Shown here: piece by piece, positions 1 to 10,371 of the stretch
Numbering within the stretch: position 1 is the stretch's first letter
Layout of the letters: each line of letters starts with the position of its first letter
Source of the DNA: Streptomyces sp. NRRL S-340
GTDB taxonomy: Bacteria > Actinomycetota > Actinomycetes > Streptomycetales > Streptomycetaceae
Length of the DNA stretch: 64,000 nt
Assembly: GCF_000720185.1 (NCBI RefSeq)
Contig: NZ_JOIY01000037.1
Span: forward strand, 68,249-132,248
Reading direction: 5' to 3'
Made by a program: the position numbers and the translations under genes
The notes under the pieces: generated by a model
Database searches by the model: none
The model's input: the letters and a program-made list of their open reading frames with translations, nothing else
Told to the model about the DNA's origin: nothing

Positions 1-1793
<1,793 letters not shown>

Positions 1794-2090
1794 GGCGCAC
1801 CCCCGCTCGCACCCGTCGCGGGCCGAGCGCCGTACATCACTGCGGCTGCGCCTGCCCATCGCGGGTCCGTGGTCGTACAGTCGATAGCCGGACGGCCGGG
1901 ACGAAACGGCCGGGAACGCACGCGACCGCGCGAGGCCGCCGGGCCACGCAGGACCGCACGCGACCGGGCGGGGCCGCACCAGAGCACGCCGGACGCACGC
2001 GGGAGCGCACGAGACCGGCGGGCCGGGGCGAGAGACACGACAGAGGACAGCCTGCTCGACAGCAGGCACGGCACGACGACAGGAGACGAC

Positions 2091-2672
2091 GTGGGGACCG
2101 TAACGATCGGCGTGTCGATCGCGGTCCCGGAGCCCCACGGCAGCCTGCTCCAGGAGCGGCGCGCGGGCTTCGGCGACGCCGCGGCTCACAAGATCCCCAC
2201 GCACGTCACACTGCTGCCGCCGACCGAGGTGGACCGCGCCGAGCTGCCGGCCGTCGAGGCCCACCTGACCGAGGTGGCGGCGGCCGGGCGGCCGTTCACG
2301 ATGCGGCTGTCCGGCACCGACACCTTCCGGCCGCTGTCACCGGTGGTGTACGTCCGGGTCGTCGAGGGCGCCGAGGCGTGCAGCCGGTTGCAGGAGCGGG
2401 TGCGCGACGCCTCCGGGCCGGTGGCCCGCGAACTCCAGTTCCCCTACCACCCGCACGTCACCGTGGCGCACGGCATCGAGGAGGCGGCGATGGACCGCGC
2501 CTTCGAGGAACTCGCCGGGTACGAGGCCGAGTGGCCGTGCACCGGCTTCGCCCTGCACGAGCAGGGCCCCGACGGAGTGTGGCGCAAGCTGCGCGAGTTC
2601 TCCTTCGGCGGCCGTACGGTGGTGCCCCCGCAGGCGGCCCCCGTGGACCGCGGCACCCTGCCCGCCCGGTAG
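2091..2672 (+). CDS. 2H phosphoesterase (2'-5' RNA ligase family)
   Basis: This is a 193-residue protein of the 2'-5' RNA ligase/cyclic phosphodiesterase (2H) superfamily. Both signature HxT motifs are visible: HVTL in IPTHVTLLPP near residue 40 and HVTV in HPHVTVAHG near residue 125. They would form the catalytic histidine pair. The GTG at 2091 was chosen because AGGAGA lies a few bases upstream. The frame is open further upstream, but that part is Arg-rich and without a start signal. The 297 bases between trpS and this gene hold no other gene. The biological substrate cannot be read from the sequence; RNA 2',3'-cyclic phosphate or a small cyclic nucleotide are the family options. Confidence 0.85.
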   Translation: MGTVTIGVSIAVPEPHGSLLQERRAGFGDAAAHKIPTHVTLLPPTEVDRAELPAVEAHLTEVAAAGRPFTMRLSGTDTFRPLSPVVYVRVVEGAEACSRLQERVRDASGPVARELQFPYHPHVTVAHGIEEAAMDRAFEELAGYEAEWPCTGFALHEQGPDGVWRKLREFSFGGRTVVPPQAAPVDRGTLPAR

Positions 2673-2683
2673 GGGACCCTCCG

Positions 2684-3532
2684 CTACAGCGGCAGCCGCC
2701 GGTACACCCCGCGCGGCAGGTGCCGCAGCGCCGTCGTCACCACGCGCAGGACGCCGGGCACCCACACCGTCTCCGAGCGCCGCCGCAGGCCCAGTTCGAC
2801 GGCGGTCGCGACCTCCTCGGGCGTGCTCGCCAGCGGCGGCACCGCCCGGCCTTCGGTGGCGCGGGACCGTACGAACCCGGGGCGGACGACCATGACGTGC
2901 ACACCCGTCCCGTACAGCGCGTCGCCCAGCCCCTGGGTGAAGGTGTCCAGGCCCGCCTTGCTGGAGCCGTAGATGAAGTCGCTGCGGCGGGCCCGCTCGG
3001 CGGCGACGGAGGAGAGCACGACCAGCGAGCCGTGCCCCTGGTTCTGCAGGGCCCGCGCGGCCACCAGGCCCGCCGAGACCGCCCCCGTGTAGTTGGTCTG
3101 GGCGACGTGCACCGCGTTCAGCGGCTCCCTCTCGTCGTACGCCTGGTCGCCGAGGACGCCGAAGGCGAGCAGCACCATGTCGATGCCGCCCTCGGCGAAG
3201 ACCTTGCCCAGCACGGCTTCGTGGGCACCGCAGTCGAGTGCCTCGAAGGCGACGGTGCGCACCTGCGCGCCCAGGACGCGCAGGTGGGCCGCCTCCTCCT
3301 CCAGGGCGGGCGAGGGGCGGCCCGCCAGCCACACCGTGCGGGTGCGGCGCGCGATCAGCCGGCGGACGGTGGCGAGCGCGACCGAGGAGGTGCCGCCGAG
3401 CACGAGCACGGAGCGGGGGAGCCGGCCGGCCTCGGCGCGCCCGCCGAGGCCGTCGAGGCCGGCGAGGGCCGCGGGCGGCAGGAGACGGCGGAGACGGGGC
3501 GGACGGGGCAGCGGCCCCGGGGCATCCTTCAC
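2684..3532 (-). CDS. SDR-family oxidoreductase, DprE2-like
   Basis: This is a short-chain dehydrogenase/reductase of 282 residues. The Rossmann start is VLVLGGTSSVALATVRRL (nucleotide-binding Gly/Ser loop), and the catalytic set is SSVAAE for the serine with YGSSK for the Tyr-x-x-x-Lys. Overall spacing resembles the ketoreductase half (DprE2) of the decaprenylphosphoryl arabinose epimerase, but the flavin partner DprE1 is not next to it, so the substrate remains open. The C terminus (GVYRRLPL) is basic, typical of membrane-associated DprE2-like proteins. The start is placed at GTG 3532; no clear Shine-Dalgarno is present. It is divergent from the YihY gene with about 86 bases between. Confidence 0.75.
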   Translation of the reverse strand: MKDAPGPLPRPPRLRRLLPPAALAGLDGLGGRAEAGRLPRSVLVLGGTSSVALATVRRLIARRTRTVWLAGRPSPALEEEAAHLRVLGAQVRTVAFEALDCGAHEAVLGKVFAEGGIDMVLLAFGVLGDQAYDEREPLNAVHVAQTNYTGAVSAGLVAARALQNQGHGSLVVLSSVAAERARRSDFIYGSSKAGLDTFTQGLGDALYGTGVHVMVVRPGFVRSRATEGRAVPPLASTPEEVATAVELGLRRRSETVWVPGVLRVVTTALRHLPRGVYRRLPL

Positions 3533-3618
3533 GGCAGACGACTGTATCGCCCGCTTATGGGCGTTCTGTCGTAGAAACGCGGTGTTGGCGCGGTCCCGGA
3601 ACGGGCACAAGTCGCTGC

Positions 3619-4563
3619 ATGGACTGGCTGAAGAACCTCCCCGTGATCGGCCCGTGGCTGGCACGTCTGATGCGTACGCACGCGTGGCGGTCGTACGAGC
3701 GCCTGGACCGGGTGAAATGGACTCGGCTCGCCGCCGCCATGACGTTCGTCAGCTTCATCGCGCTGTTCCCGCTGCTGACGCTGGCCGCTGCGATCGGCAC
3801 GGCCACTCTCAGCCCCAAGCAGCAGCACACGCTCGAGGGCAAGATCGCCCAGCAGTTCCCGGGCCTCGGCGACCAGCTGCACATCAGTTCCCTGGCGCAG
3901 AACGCGGGCACCGTCGGGATCATCGCGGCCGCCGCCCTGCTGTTCACCGGCATGGGCTGGGTCGGTCAGATGCGCGACTGCCTGCGGGCGGTGTGGGAGC
4001 TGCCGGACGCCGAGAAGAACCCGGTGGTGAGCAAGCTCCAGGACGCGGGGATCCTCGTCGGCTTCGGCGGCGCGGTGGTCGTCACGCTCGCCGTCTCCAC
4101 CGTCGCCTCGGCCGCCGTCGGGTGGACGTCACGGCAGTTCGGCCTGGGCGAGGACGGCGCGGGCAGCGTGGTGCTGCGCGTCATCGCCTTCGCCGTCGCC
4201 GTCCTCGCCGACTTCCTGGTGCTGCTCTACGTCCTCACCCTGCTGCCCGGCGTCGAGCCGCCGCGCCGCCGGCTGCTGGTCGCCGCGCTGCTCGGGGCGA
4301 TCGGCTTCGAGCTGCTGAAGCTGCTGCTCAGCGGCTACATCCAGGGGGTGGCGGCGAAGAGCATGTACGGCGCGTTCGGGGTCCCCGTCGCCCTGCTGCT
4401 GTGGATGAACTTCACGTCCAAGCTGGTCCTGTACTGCTCGTCCTGGACCGCGACCGGCAGCGCGCCGGACACCGGCGGGGCCCGGCCCGGTGACGGCGGC
4501 GCGGCCGGGCCGGGCGACGGCGGCGACGGCACGGGGGACGCCCGCCGGCCGGCCCCGGCGTAG
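3619..4563 (+). CDS. YihY/BrkB family inner-membrane protein
   Basis: This is an integral membrane protein of 314 residues with about six hydrophobic helices. They begin with TFVSFIALFPLLTLAAAIG near residue 35 and end with the conserved GAFGVPVALLLWMNFTSKLVLYC-type segment near residue 255. The MTFVSFIALFPLL start and the YGAFG...LLWMNF block are the family hallmarks. The last 40 residues are a Gly/Asp/Pro-rich disordered tail. The family was once misannotated as ribonuclease BN; its real role is unknown. The ATG at 3619 follows the divergent intergenic region without a strong ribosome binding site. Its 3' end converges on the carboxypeptidase gene. Confidence 0.85.
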   Translation: MDWLKNLPVIGPWLARLMRTHAWRSYERLDRVKWTRLAAAMTFVSFIALFPLLTLAAAIGTATLSPKQQHTLEGKIAQQFPGLGDQLHISSLAQNAGTVGIIAAAALLFTGMGWVGQMRDCLRAVWELPDAEKNPVVSKLQDAGILVGFGGAVVVTLAVSTVASAAVGWTSRQFGLGEDGAGSVVLRVIAFAVAVLADFLVLLYVLTLLPGVEPPRRRLLVAALLGAIGFELLKLLLSGYIQGVAAKSMYGAFGVPVALLLWMNFTSKLVLYCSSWTATGSAPDTGGARPGDGGAAGPGDGGDGTGDARRPAPA

Positions 4564-4649
4564 CGGCCGCGGCAGGACGCTCCGGCGGGGCCTTCCGGCG
4601 GGATCTTCCGGTGCGGCCCTCAAAGTCCGGGTCGGTCCCGGCGGCCGGC

Positions 4650-5918
4650 TCAGGGGCGCGGACGGCGGCGCATGAGTTCCGGCAGCGGCCAGCGGCGGTT
4701 GACCAGGAAGGCACCCGCCGCGAGCAGGACCAGCACACCGGCGGCGATGCCCGCGGCGACCCCCATGCCGCTGGAGCCGCTCCCGGTGGAGGCGCTCGCC
4801 GTCGAGCCGCCGTGGCCGCCGCCGGCCTGCCCGGCCGACGGGGCCGAGCCCGGCTGCCCGCCGCCCGTCGCGGCGCTCCTCGGCGGTACCAGGGTGCCCA
4901 CCGGCTGCACCTTGCCGGCCGCCTTGAAGCCCCAGTCGAAGAGCTGGGCGGTCTCCCGGTACACCTCGTCGTGGTCGGTCTTCTGCGGGTTCATGACCGT
5001 CACCAGCAGCACCTTGCCGCCCCGTTCGGCGACGCCGGTGAAGGTGTTGCCCGCGTTGGTGGTGTAGCCGTTCTTGACGCCCGCGATGCCCGGGTACACG
5101 GACAGGCCCGCGTCCCCGCTCAGCAGCCGGTTGGTGTTCTGGATCTCGAAGGAGGACCGGGAGGACTTGCCCTTCTTGTCCTTCTTCGTCTCGCCGGGGA
5201 ACTGGGCCCGCACGGTCGAGCAGTACTCCCGGAAGTCCTTCTTCTGCAGGCCGGAGCGGGCGATCAGGGTGAGGTCGTAGGCCGAGGAGACCTGGCCGGG
5301 CGCGTCGTAGCCGTCCGGGCTCACGACGTGCGTGTCGAGGGCCTGCAGCTCCTGGGCGTGCGCGTTCATGTCCTCGACGGTCCGGGCGACGCCGTTGTTC
5401 ATGGCGGACAGCACGTGGACGGCGTCGTTGCCGGACCGCAGGAAGACGCCGAGCCACAGGTCGTGGACGGTGTACGTCTCGTTCTCCTTGATCCCGACCA
5501 GGCTGGACCCCTCGCCCATCCCGGCCAGGTCGCTCGGGGCGACCTTGTGGGTCTGCGTCTTCGGGAACCTGGGCAGCACGGTGTCGGCGAACAGCATCTT
5601 CATGGTGCTGGCCGGGGGCAGCCGCCAGTGCGCGTTGTGGGAGGCGAGCACCTGGCCGGACTCGGCGTCGGCGACGATCCAGGAGCGACCGCTGAGGTCC
5701 TTGGGCAGGACGGGTGCCCCGGGGCCCAGGCTGACCTGCGTCCCGGGCAGGCCGAGCCGGGCGCCGCCCACGCCGGACATGTGGGCCGGGGGCGTGGCGG
5801 AGGGGGTCTTCGGGGCCGTGGGCGCGGCGAGGGCGGCCGGCGCGGTCAGGGAGACGGACAGCAGGGCGGCGGAGGTGACCAGGAGGGAGCGGCGGGTGGT
5901 CCTGAAGGCTGCGGGCAC
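4650..5918 (-). CDS. D-alanyl-D-alanine carboxypeptidase (low-molecular-weight PBP, S11)
   Basis: This is a membrane-anchored penicillin-binding protein of about 422 residues that trims the terminal D-Ala from peptidoglycan stem peptides outside the cell. An N-terminal signal sequence (RRSLLVTSAALLSVSL, cleavage near ALA-APTA) precedes the catalytic domain. The three active-site motifs are STMK (nucleophile serine and lysine), SGN, and KNG in GVKNGYTTN. KNG replaces the commoner KTG. A Gly/Ser-rich linker leads to one C-terminal transmembrane helix (GVAAGIAAGVLVLLAAGAFL) and a short basic tail, so it is anchored at the C terminus. The start is probably GTG 5918, with a weak ribosome binding site. 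Confidence 0.9.
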   Translation of the reverse strand: MPAAFRTTRRSLLVTSAALLSVSLTAPAALAAPTAPKTPSATPPAHMSGVGGARLGLPGTQVSLGPGAPVLPKDLSGRSWIVADAESGQVLASHNAHWRLPPASTMKMLFADTVLPRFPKTQTHKVAPSDLAGMGEGSSLVGIKENETYTVHDLWLGVFLRSGNDAVHVLSAMNNGVARTVEDMNAHAQELQALDTHVVSPDGYDAPGQVSSAYDLTLIARSGLQKKDFREYCSTVRAQFPGETKKDKKGKSSRSSFEIQNTNRLLSGDAGLSVYPGIAGVKNGYTTNAGNTFTGVAERGGKVLLVTVMNPQKTDHDEVYRETAQLFDWGFKAAGKVQPVGTLVPPRSAATGGGQPGSAPSAGQAGGGHGGSTASASTGSGSSGMGVAAGIAAGVLVLLAAGAFLVNRRWPLPELMRRRPRP

Positions 5919-6021
5919 GGTCGGAAACGTACCTGCCGCCCCCGCGGGAGCCCGGTCCCGGGCCCGGCTTCCGGCCCGACCCCGGCCACGGAGCCGGATG
6001 TCCGCCAGCGATACTGAAGGT

Positions 6022-6261
6022 ATGAAGCTCAGCCGCCCCGTCTCCTGGTTCCTGCTCGCCTTCGGGGTGTGGAGCTGGGTCATCTGGGTCACTTTCGTCA
6101 AGAATCTCGTCAAGGACAGCAGCGGGCTCGCGTTCGACGACGGTCATCCGACGGCGTACTTCTGGGTGCACCTGACGCTGGCGGTCGTCTCCTTCGTATT
6201 GGGGACGGTCATCGGGGGCCTCGGGTTGCGCGGACTGCGCGCACTGCGCCGGACGTCATAA
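6022..6261 (+). CDS. Small two-helix membrane protein (SCO4848-type)
   Basis: This is a 79-residue protein with two clear transmembrane helices: VSWFLLAFGVWSWVIWVTF (residues 7-25) and AYFWVHLTLAVVSFVLGTV (about 45-63). It ends in a basic tail (RGLRALRRTS). GAAGG lies just before the ATG at 6022. It matches the small actinobacterial membrane family I know as SCO4848-like, which has no established function. It is divergent from the carboxypeptidase, with about 100 bases between the two starts, and is followed by a perfect palindrome. Confidence 0.75.
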   Translation: MKLSRPVSWFLLAFGVWSWVIWVTFVKNLVKDSSGLAFDDGHPTAYFWVHLTLAVVSFVLGTVIGGLGLRGLRALRRTS

Positions 6262-6276
6262 CGCTCCCGGCCCTCC

Positions 6277-6308
6277 GGCGCGCTGACGGGACGTCCCGTC
6301 AGCGCGCC
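6277..6308. terminator. Perfect 32-base palindrome after the small membrane gene
   Basis: The sequence reads identically on both strands over 32 bases, centred between 6292 and 6293, with GGCGCGCTGACGGGAC as the left half. It starts 16 bases after the stop codon at 6259-6261. It can fold into a hairpin with almost no loop or extrude as a cruciform. There is no T-tract, as is usual for streptomycete terminators. It might instead be a dimeric operator for the downstream gene, about 270 bases from that gene's start. Confidence 0.6.
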
Positions 6309-6576
6309 CGTCCGGGCGTCCGCCAGGATGTGGGACGTATCACTGCCCCTCCCCGAAAAGACGTCCAAAAGGGGTGGAAGGGTCACTCATCGTCATCCTG
6401 GGGGGCAGCTGAGGACATCCTGTGAAACAAACAGAAAACACTTCTTCATAACGTCTTTTCATCCTCTCCGGGATCCTCTTCCCCCAGGTGAACAACCTGT
6501 GATTATGTGTGCGCGGCCCCTAGGGGTGTGGCATATGCACAGCGGCTCGTCGAAGGGCCTGGGGAGGGCATCACCG

Positions 6577-8133
6577 ATGCGGTCGGTTCGCATGCGGATT
6601 CTGCTGACGCTGCTGGTTCTGGCGGTGGTCGGCGTGGGCGGCTGGCAACTCCTGCCGTCGCAGGGCGACAAGAACAAGACGATCACCCTGGGCACCACGG
6701 ACGCCGTCACCTCGCTGGACCCCGCGGGCGCCTACGACGCCGGTTCCTGGGCGCTGTACAGCAACGTCTTCCAGTCGCTGCTCACCTTCGAGCCCGACGG
6801 CACCCAGCCCGTGCCCGACGCGGCCAAGAACTGCGGCTTCGTCGGCAGCGGGCTGCGCACCTACCGCTGCACCGTGCGCGACGGCCTCAAGTTCCCGAGC
6901 GGCCGGACGATGACCGGCGAGGACGTCAAGTACTCCTTCGACCGGGTCAAGAAGATCAACGCCCAGGTCGGCCCGTCGGCCCTGTTCTCCACCCTCGGCT
7001 CGGTGGACGCCGAGGGCATGACCGTCACCTTCCACCTCTCCACGCCCGACACCACCTTCCCGCTGAAGGTCGCCACCGGCGCCGGTTCCATCGTCGACCA
7101 CACCCGCTACGCGCTGGACTCGCTGCGCACCGGCACCGAGGCCGACGGCACCGGGCCGTACCGCCTCACCGGGTACTCCAAGGACAAGAGCGCCGAGCTG
7201 AAGCCCAACGGCTCCTACAAGGGCGCCGTCGGCGGCACCGGGCGGCCCGTGGAGGTGCGCTACTTCACCGAGGGCAGCGCGCTCGACAAGGCCTGGCAGG
7301 ACAAGCAGGTCGACGTCGCCACCCGCACGCTGACGCCGAAGGTGCTCGCCGGGCTCAACCCGAGCGACCCGACGCAGCGTGTGTCGGAGTCCGACAGCGC
7401 CGAGACCCGCAACCTGTACCTCAACACGCACGCCTCCTCGCCGCTGCACGACGTCCGGGTCCGTCGCGCCCTCGCCTGGCTGATCAACCGCGAGCAGCTG
7501 GTCACCTCCGTCTACGACGGCACGGTGGACGCGCTGTACTCCCTGGTCCCGGCCGGCATCACCGGACACACCACGTCCTTCTTCGACGCCTACCCGGCCC
7601 AGAGCGTCAAGAAGGCCCGCCAACTGCTGGCCGACGCGGGGGTGCCGACCCCCGTGCGGTTCACCTACGGGTACGGCGAGGGCCGCGGCCAGGGTGCCGA
7701 GGAGGCCGCCGAGATCAAGCGGCAGCTGGAGGCGAGCGGCCTGTTCAAGGTCGACGTCAAGGGTTACGAGTGGACCGACTTCCAGAAGCGGTACACCGCG
7801 GGCAAGATGGACGCCTGGGCGGTGGGCTGGGTCGCCGACTACCCGGACCCGGACACCTTCGGCGGCCCGCTCGTCGGCACCGGCAGCAGCATGAACACCG
7901 GCTACAGCAACAAGGCCGTCGACGAACTAGTCTCCGACAGCCAGCGGTACCCCGACCGCAGCCGGGCGGCGGCGGACTTCCGCGCCCTCCAGGAGAAGGT
8001 GGCCGCCGACGTGCCGCTGGTCCCGCTGTGGCAGCAGAAGGAGTACGTCGTCTCCACCGAGGACGTCGGCGGCGGCCAGTACCTGTCGGACGGCACCGGG
8101 GTCTTCCGGCTGTGGAAGCTCAACTGGATCTGA
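6577..8133 (+). CDS. ABC transporter substrate-binding protein, peptide/nickel type (SBP family 5)
   Basis: This is a 518-residue extracytoplasmic solute receptor of family 5 (oligopeptide/dipeptide/nickel binding). Residues 8-25 (ILLTLLVLAVVGVGGWQLL) are a hydrophobic signal or anchor without a lipobox cysteine, so it may stay membrane-tethered by an uncleaved helix. The mature domain starts KTITLGTTDAVTSLDPAGAYD, the typical family opening. RRALAWLINREQL and the late VPLVPLWQQKE region also match the family. ATG 6577 was chosen because GGGAGGGC lies about nine bases upstream. The 268 bases before it (6309-6576) contain an AT-richer stretch near 6400-6500, which is the likely promoter. No permease or ATPase gene adjoins, so it is an orphan receptor. 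Confidence 0.85.
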   Translation: MRSVRMRILLTLLVLAVVGVGGWQLLPSQGDKNKTITLGTTDAVTSLDPAGAYDAGSWALYSNVFQSLLTFEPDGTQPVPDAAKNCGFVGSGLRTYRCTVRDGLKFPSGRTMTGEDVKYSFDRVKKINAQVGPSALFSTLGSVDAEGMTVTFHLSTPDTTFPLKVATGAGSIVDHTRYALDSLRTGTEADGTGPYRLTGYSKDKSAELKPNGSYKGAVGGTGRPVEVRYFTEGSALDKAWQDKQVDVATRTLTPKVLAGLNPSDPTQRVSESDSAETRNLYLNTHASSPLHDVRVRRALAWLINREQLVTSVYDGTVDALYSLVPAGITGHTTSFFDAYPAQSVKKARQLLADAGVPTPVRFTYGYGEGRGQGAEEAAEIKRQLEASGLFKVDVKGYEWTDFQKRYTAGKMDAWAVGWVADYPDPDTFGGPLVGTGSSMNTGYSNKAVDELVSDSQRYPDRSRAAADFRALQEKVAADVPLVPLWQQKEYVVSTEDVGGGQYLSDGTGVFRLWKLNWI

Positions 8134-8164
8134 GCCCCGGCCCCGCACACCCGGTAGCGGAGCG

Positions 8165-8195
8165 GGCCCGGCGCGCGTGAGGGGCACGCCGGGCC
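8165..8195. terminator. Hairpin between convergent genes
   Basis: A 9-base stem GGCCCGGCG (8165-8173) pairs with CGCCGGGCC (8187-8195) around a 13-base loop. It lies exactly in the short gap between the substrate-binding protein gene and the convergent TetR gene, so it can serve both strands. Confidence 0.6.
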
Positions 8196-8201
8196 GGTCC
8201 C

Positions 8202-8981
8202 TCACCCGTCCTTGCGGCGGCCCCGGCCCGCCGGATCCGGCAGCGCCTTCGTCATCCCCGGCAGGAAGTCCGTGAACAGCTCGTGCACCTCGTGCACCAG
8301 CGGACGCAGCACCCGGAACCGGGCCAGCGACACCCCCCGCGCGGTGAGCCGCGCCCCCCGCTCGGCGAGCCGGTAACTGCGCTCACGCCCCGGGGTGCGG
8401 TCGAACACCCAGTACAGGACGAGCCCCATCTGGGCCAGCCACATCAGCTCGGGCAGTGCCTCGCGCAGTTCCGCAGGCACCTTGGTCCGCGCCCCGTACA
8501 GCACCTGCCTGTGGACGCTGACGGCCTCCACGCGCGCGTGCTCCGACTCGGGCGAGAAGGGGCTGAGCGGACTGTCGGGATCGGCCGCGTTCTTGAAGAA
8601 CTGGACGGCGAACTCGTGGTACGGCGTGGCGATGTCGAGCCAGGTCTTCAGCACGCCCGCCAGACGCGCCTCCAGATCGCTCTCCCGGGCCAGGACACCG
8701 CGCACGGCCTCCTGGTGCTCGGCGGCGATCCGGTCGTAGAAGCCCTGGATCAGGTGCTCCTTGCCCGCGAAGTAGTAGTACGCGTTGCCGACGGAGACCC
8801 CGGCCTCCTGGGCGATGGCCCGCATGGTCGTCTTGTCGTAGCCGCGCTCCTGGAACAGCCGCATCGCCGTCTCCAGGATCAGGGCGCGGGTCTGCTCGGA
8901 CTTGCTGGGGGCCGCGGCCGCAGCGGCCGGGGGCGCGTCGCTGCCGTCGCTCTTGCTGTCGGGGCTCTTCTTCTGGGGCAC
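8202..8981 (-). CDS. TetR-family transcriptional regulator
   Basis: This is a regulator of 259 residues. After a Ser/Ala/Pro-rich N terminus the TetR DNA-binding domain begins at about residue 29 (TRALILETAMRLFQERGYDKTTM) with the helix-turn-helix AIAQEAGVSVGNAYYYFAGKEHLI, the canonical family pattern. The C-terminal ligand domain is long and contains ELMWLAQMGLVLYWVFDRTPG, a form common in the streptomycete subgroup that controls membrane lipid or efflux genes. The start is GTG 8981. Neighbours are a glyoxalase-fold gene on the same strand and the convergent substrate-binding protein. The target cannot be named from this sequence. Confidence 0.88.
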   Translation of the reverse strand: MPQKKSPDSKSDGSDAPPAAAAAAPSKSEQTRALILETAMRLFQERGYDKTTMRAIAQEAGVSVGNAYYYFAGKEHLIQGFYDRIAAEHQEAVRGVLARESDLEARLAGVLKTWLDIATPYHEFAVQFFKNAADPDSPLSPFSPESEHARVEAVSVHRQVLYGARTKVPAELREALPELMWLAQMGLVLYWVFDRTPGRERSYRLAERGARLTARGVSLARFRVLRPLVHEVHELFTDFLPGMTKALPDPAGRGRRKDG

Positions 8982-9032
8982 GGTCAGAGCCTAGTCAGTG
9001 GCCGGCCCGGCGCGGCCCGGGCGGGCGGCCGC

Positions 9033-9443
9033 TCAGGGGCGGCGGCCCAGTTCAGGACGCTTGGTGTAGTCGGTGAAGCCCAGGACGTTGCCCCAGGGGT
9101 CGGCGACCTCCACGGTCCAGCCGGTGGCCTGGGCGACGGGCTCGTCCAGCGGTTCGATCCCGGCCGCGGACAGCGCCCGGGCCGCCGCCCGCGCGTCGGG
9201 GACCTCCAGCCACAGCCGCGGCGTGTACCAGGGCGGCGGCCGGTGCCCGAGCGCCTCCTCCTCGCGCAGCAGGATCCCCGGTGTCTCACCGCCCACCTTC
9301 AGTCCCGCGATCCCGGCCTCGTCCAGCCGGAACGCCACCGCGAACCCGGCCCGCTCGTAGAACCCCACGGCCTCGCCGAGATCGCCCACGGCCAGCAGCA
9401 CGTTGTCGAACCCGAGCAGCTCGTACGACTCGTCATCTGACAT
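9033..9443 (-). CDS. VOC (glyoxalase/bleomycin resistance/dioxygenase fold) protein
   Basis: This is a 136-residue single-domain vicinal-oxygen-chelate protein. It has the two beta-alpha-beta-beta-beta modules: DNVLLAVGDLGEAVGFYERAGF near residue 13 and RLWLEVPDARAAARALSAAG near residue 77. It ends VADPWGNVLGFTDY, the usual closing strand. Family members bind a metal and act on small electrophiles or bind antibiotics. The ATG at 9443 follows a 50-base open region before the TetR gene on the same strand, so the two could share a transcript. Confidence 0.75.
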   Translation of the reverse strand: MSDDESYELLGFDNVLLAVGDLGEAVGFYERAGFAVAFRLDEAGIAGLKVGGETPGILLREEEALGHRPPPWYTPRLWLEVPDARAAARALSAAGIEPLDEPVAQATGWTVEVADPWGNVLGFTDYTKRPELGRRP

Positions 9444-9534
9444 GTGATCAGGTTAGGTACGGCGCCGCCGCGCGCCCCCGCGCACACCCCGGGGGAGGGG
9501 CCGTCAGGTCACCCACCCGGCGCAGGAACGCCGA

Positions 9535-9563
9535 AGGCCCCGCCCCCAGGGGGGACGGGGCCT
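9535..9563 (-). terminator. Terminator of the succinate dehydrogenase operon
   Basis: An imperfect hairpin lies 29 bases past the sdhB stop: AGGCCCC (9535-9541) pairs with GGGGCCT (9557-9563), with further G-C pairs inside. It is GC-rich without a T-tract. Confidence 0.6.
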
Positions 9564-9591
9564 CGGCCCGGCGTGCCGGAAGGCCACGGCC

Positions 9592-10371
9592 TCAGAAGCG
9601 GCGGGTGATCAGCGCCCGCTTGACCTCCGCGATCGCCTTCGTCACCTCGATGCCGCGGGGGCAGGCATCGGTGCAGTTGAAGGTGGTGCGGCAGCGCCAC
9701 ACGCCGTCCTTGTCGTTGAGGATCTCCAGGCGCTGCTCGCCCGCCTCGTCACGGCTGTCGAAGATGAAGCGGTGGGCGTTCACGATGGCGGCCGGACCGA
9801 AGTACTGGCCGTCGTTCCAGAACACCGGGCAGGAGGAGGTGCAGGCCGCGCACAGGATGCACTTCGTCGTGTCGTCGAAGCGCGCCCGGTCCTCGGCCGA
9901 CTGCAGCCGCTCACGCGTGGGCTCGTTGGTGTCCTTCGTGATCAGGAAGGGCATCACGTCCCGGTACGCCTGGAAGAACGGGTCCATGTCGACCACGAGG
10001 TCCTTGAGCACCGTGAGGCCCTTGATGGGCTCCACCGTGATCGGCTTCTCGGGGTTGATGTCCTTGATCAGCGTCTTGCAGGCGAGGCGGTTCTTGCCGT
10101 TGATCCGCATCGCGTCCGAGCCGCAGATGCCGTGGGCGCAGGAGCGGCGGAAGGTGAGCGTGCCGTCGTGGTCCCACTTGATCTTGTGCAGCGCGTCGAG
10201 GACACGCTCCTTGGGGTCCATCTCCAGCTGGAAGTCTTCCCAGGTGGACTCCGCCGAGACCTCCGGGTTGAACCGGCGGACCCGCAGGGTGACGGTGATG
10301 TAGGGGGAGTCGGCGAATCCCGGCTCGGGCTGCCCGGCCGCGTCCGCCTTGTCCAGAACAGGGGTTGCCAT
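9592..10371 (-). CDS. sdhB: Succinate dehydrogenase iron-sulfur subunit
   Basis: This is SdhB of complex II, 259 residues. It passes electrons from the flavoprotein through three Fe-S clusters to quinone. The N-terminal ferredoxin domain shows the 2Fe-2S cysteines in RRSCAHGICGSDAMRING and the following LACKTL. The C-terminal domain has CILCAACTSSCP, then CRTTFNCTDACPRG, for the 4Fe-4S and 3Fe-4S clusters. Its ATG overlaps the sdhA stop as TGATG at 10369-10373, so translation is coupled. It is the last gene of the sdhC-D-A-B operon. Confidence 0.96.
   Translation of the reverse strand: MATPVLDKADAAGQPEPGFADSPYITVTLRVRRFNPEVSAESTWEDFQLEMDPKERVLDALHKIKWDHDGTLTFRRSCAHGICGSDAMRINGKNRLACKTLIKDINPEKPITVEPIKGLTVLKDLVVDMDPFFQAYRDVMPFLITKDTNEPTRERLQSAEDRARFDDTTKCILCAACTSSCPVFWNDGQYFGPAAIVNAHRFIFDSRDEAGEQRLEILNDKDGVWRCRTTFNCTDACPRGIEVTKAIAEVKRALITRRF

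Noticed and set aside
4129..6171. 680-codon minus-strand frame over the YihY and carboxypeptidase genes
   Set aside because: Composition is that of a shifted frame; the real proteins with motifs lie in other frames.
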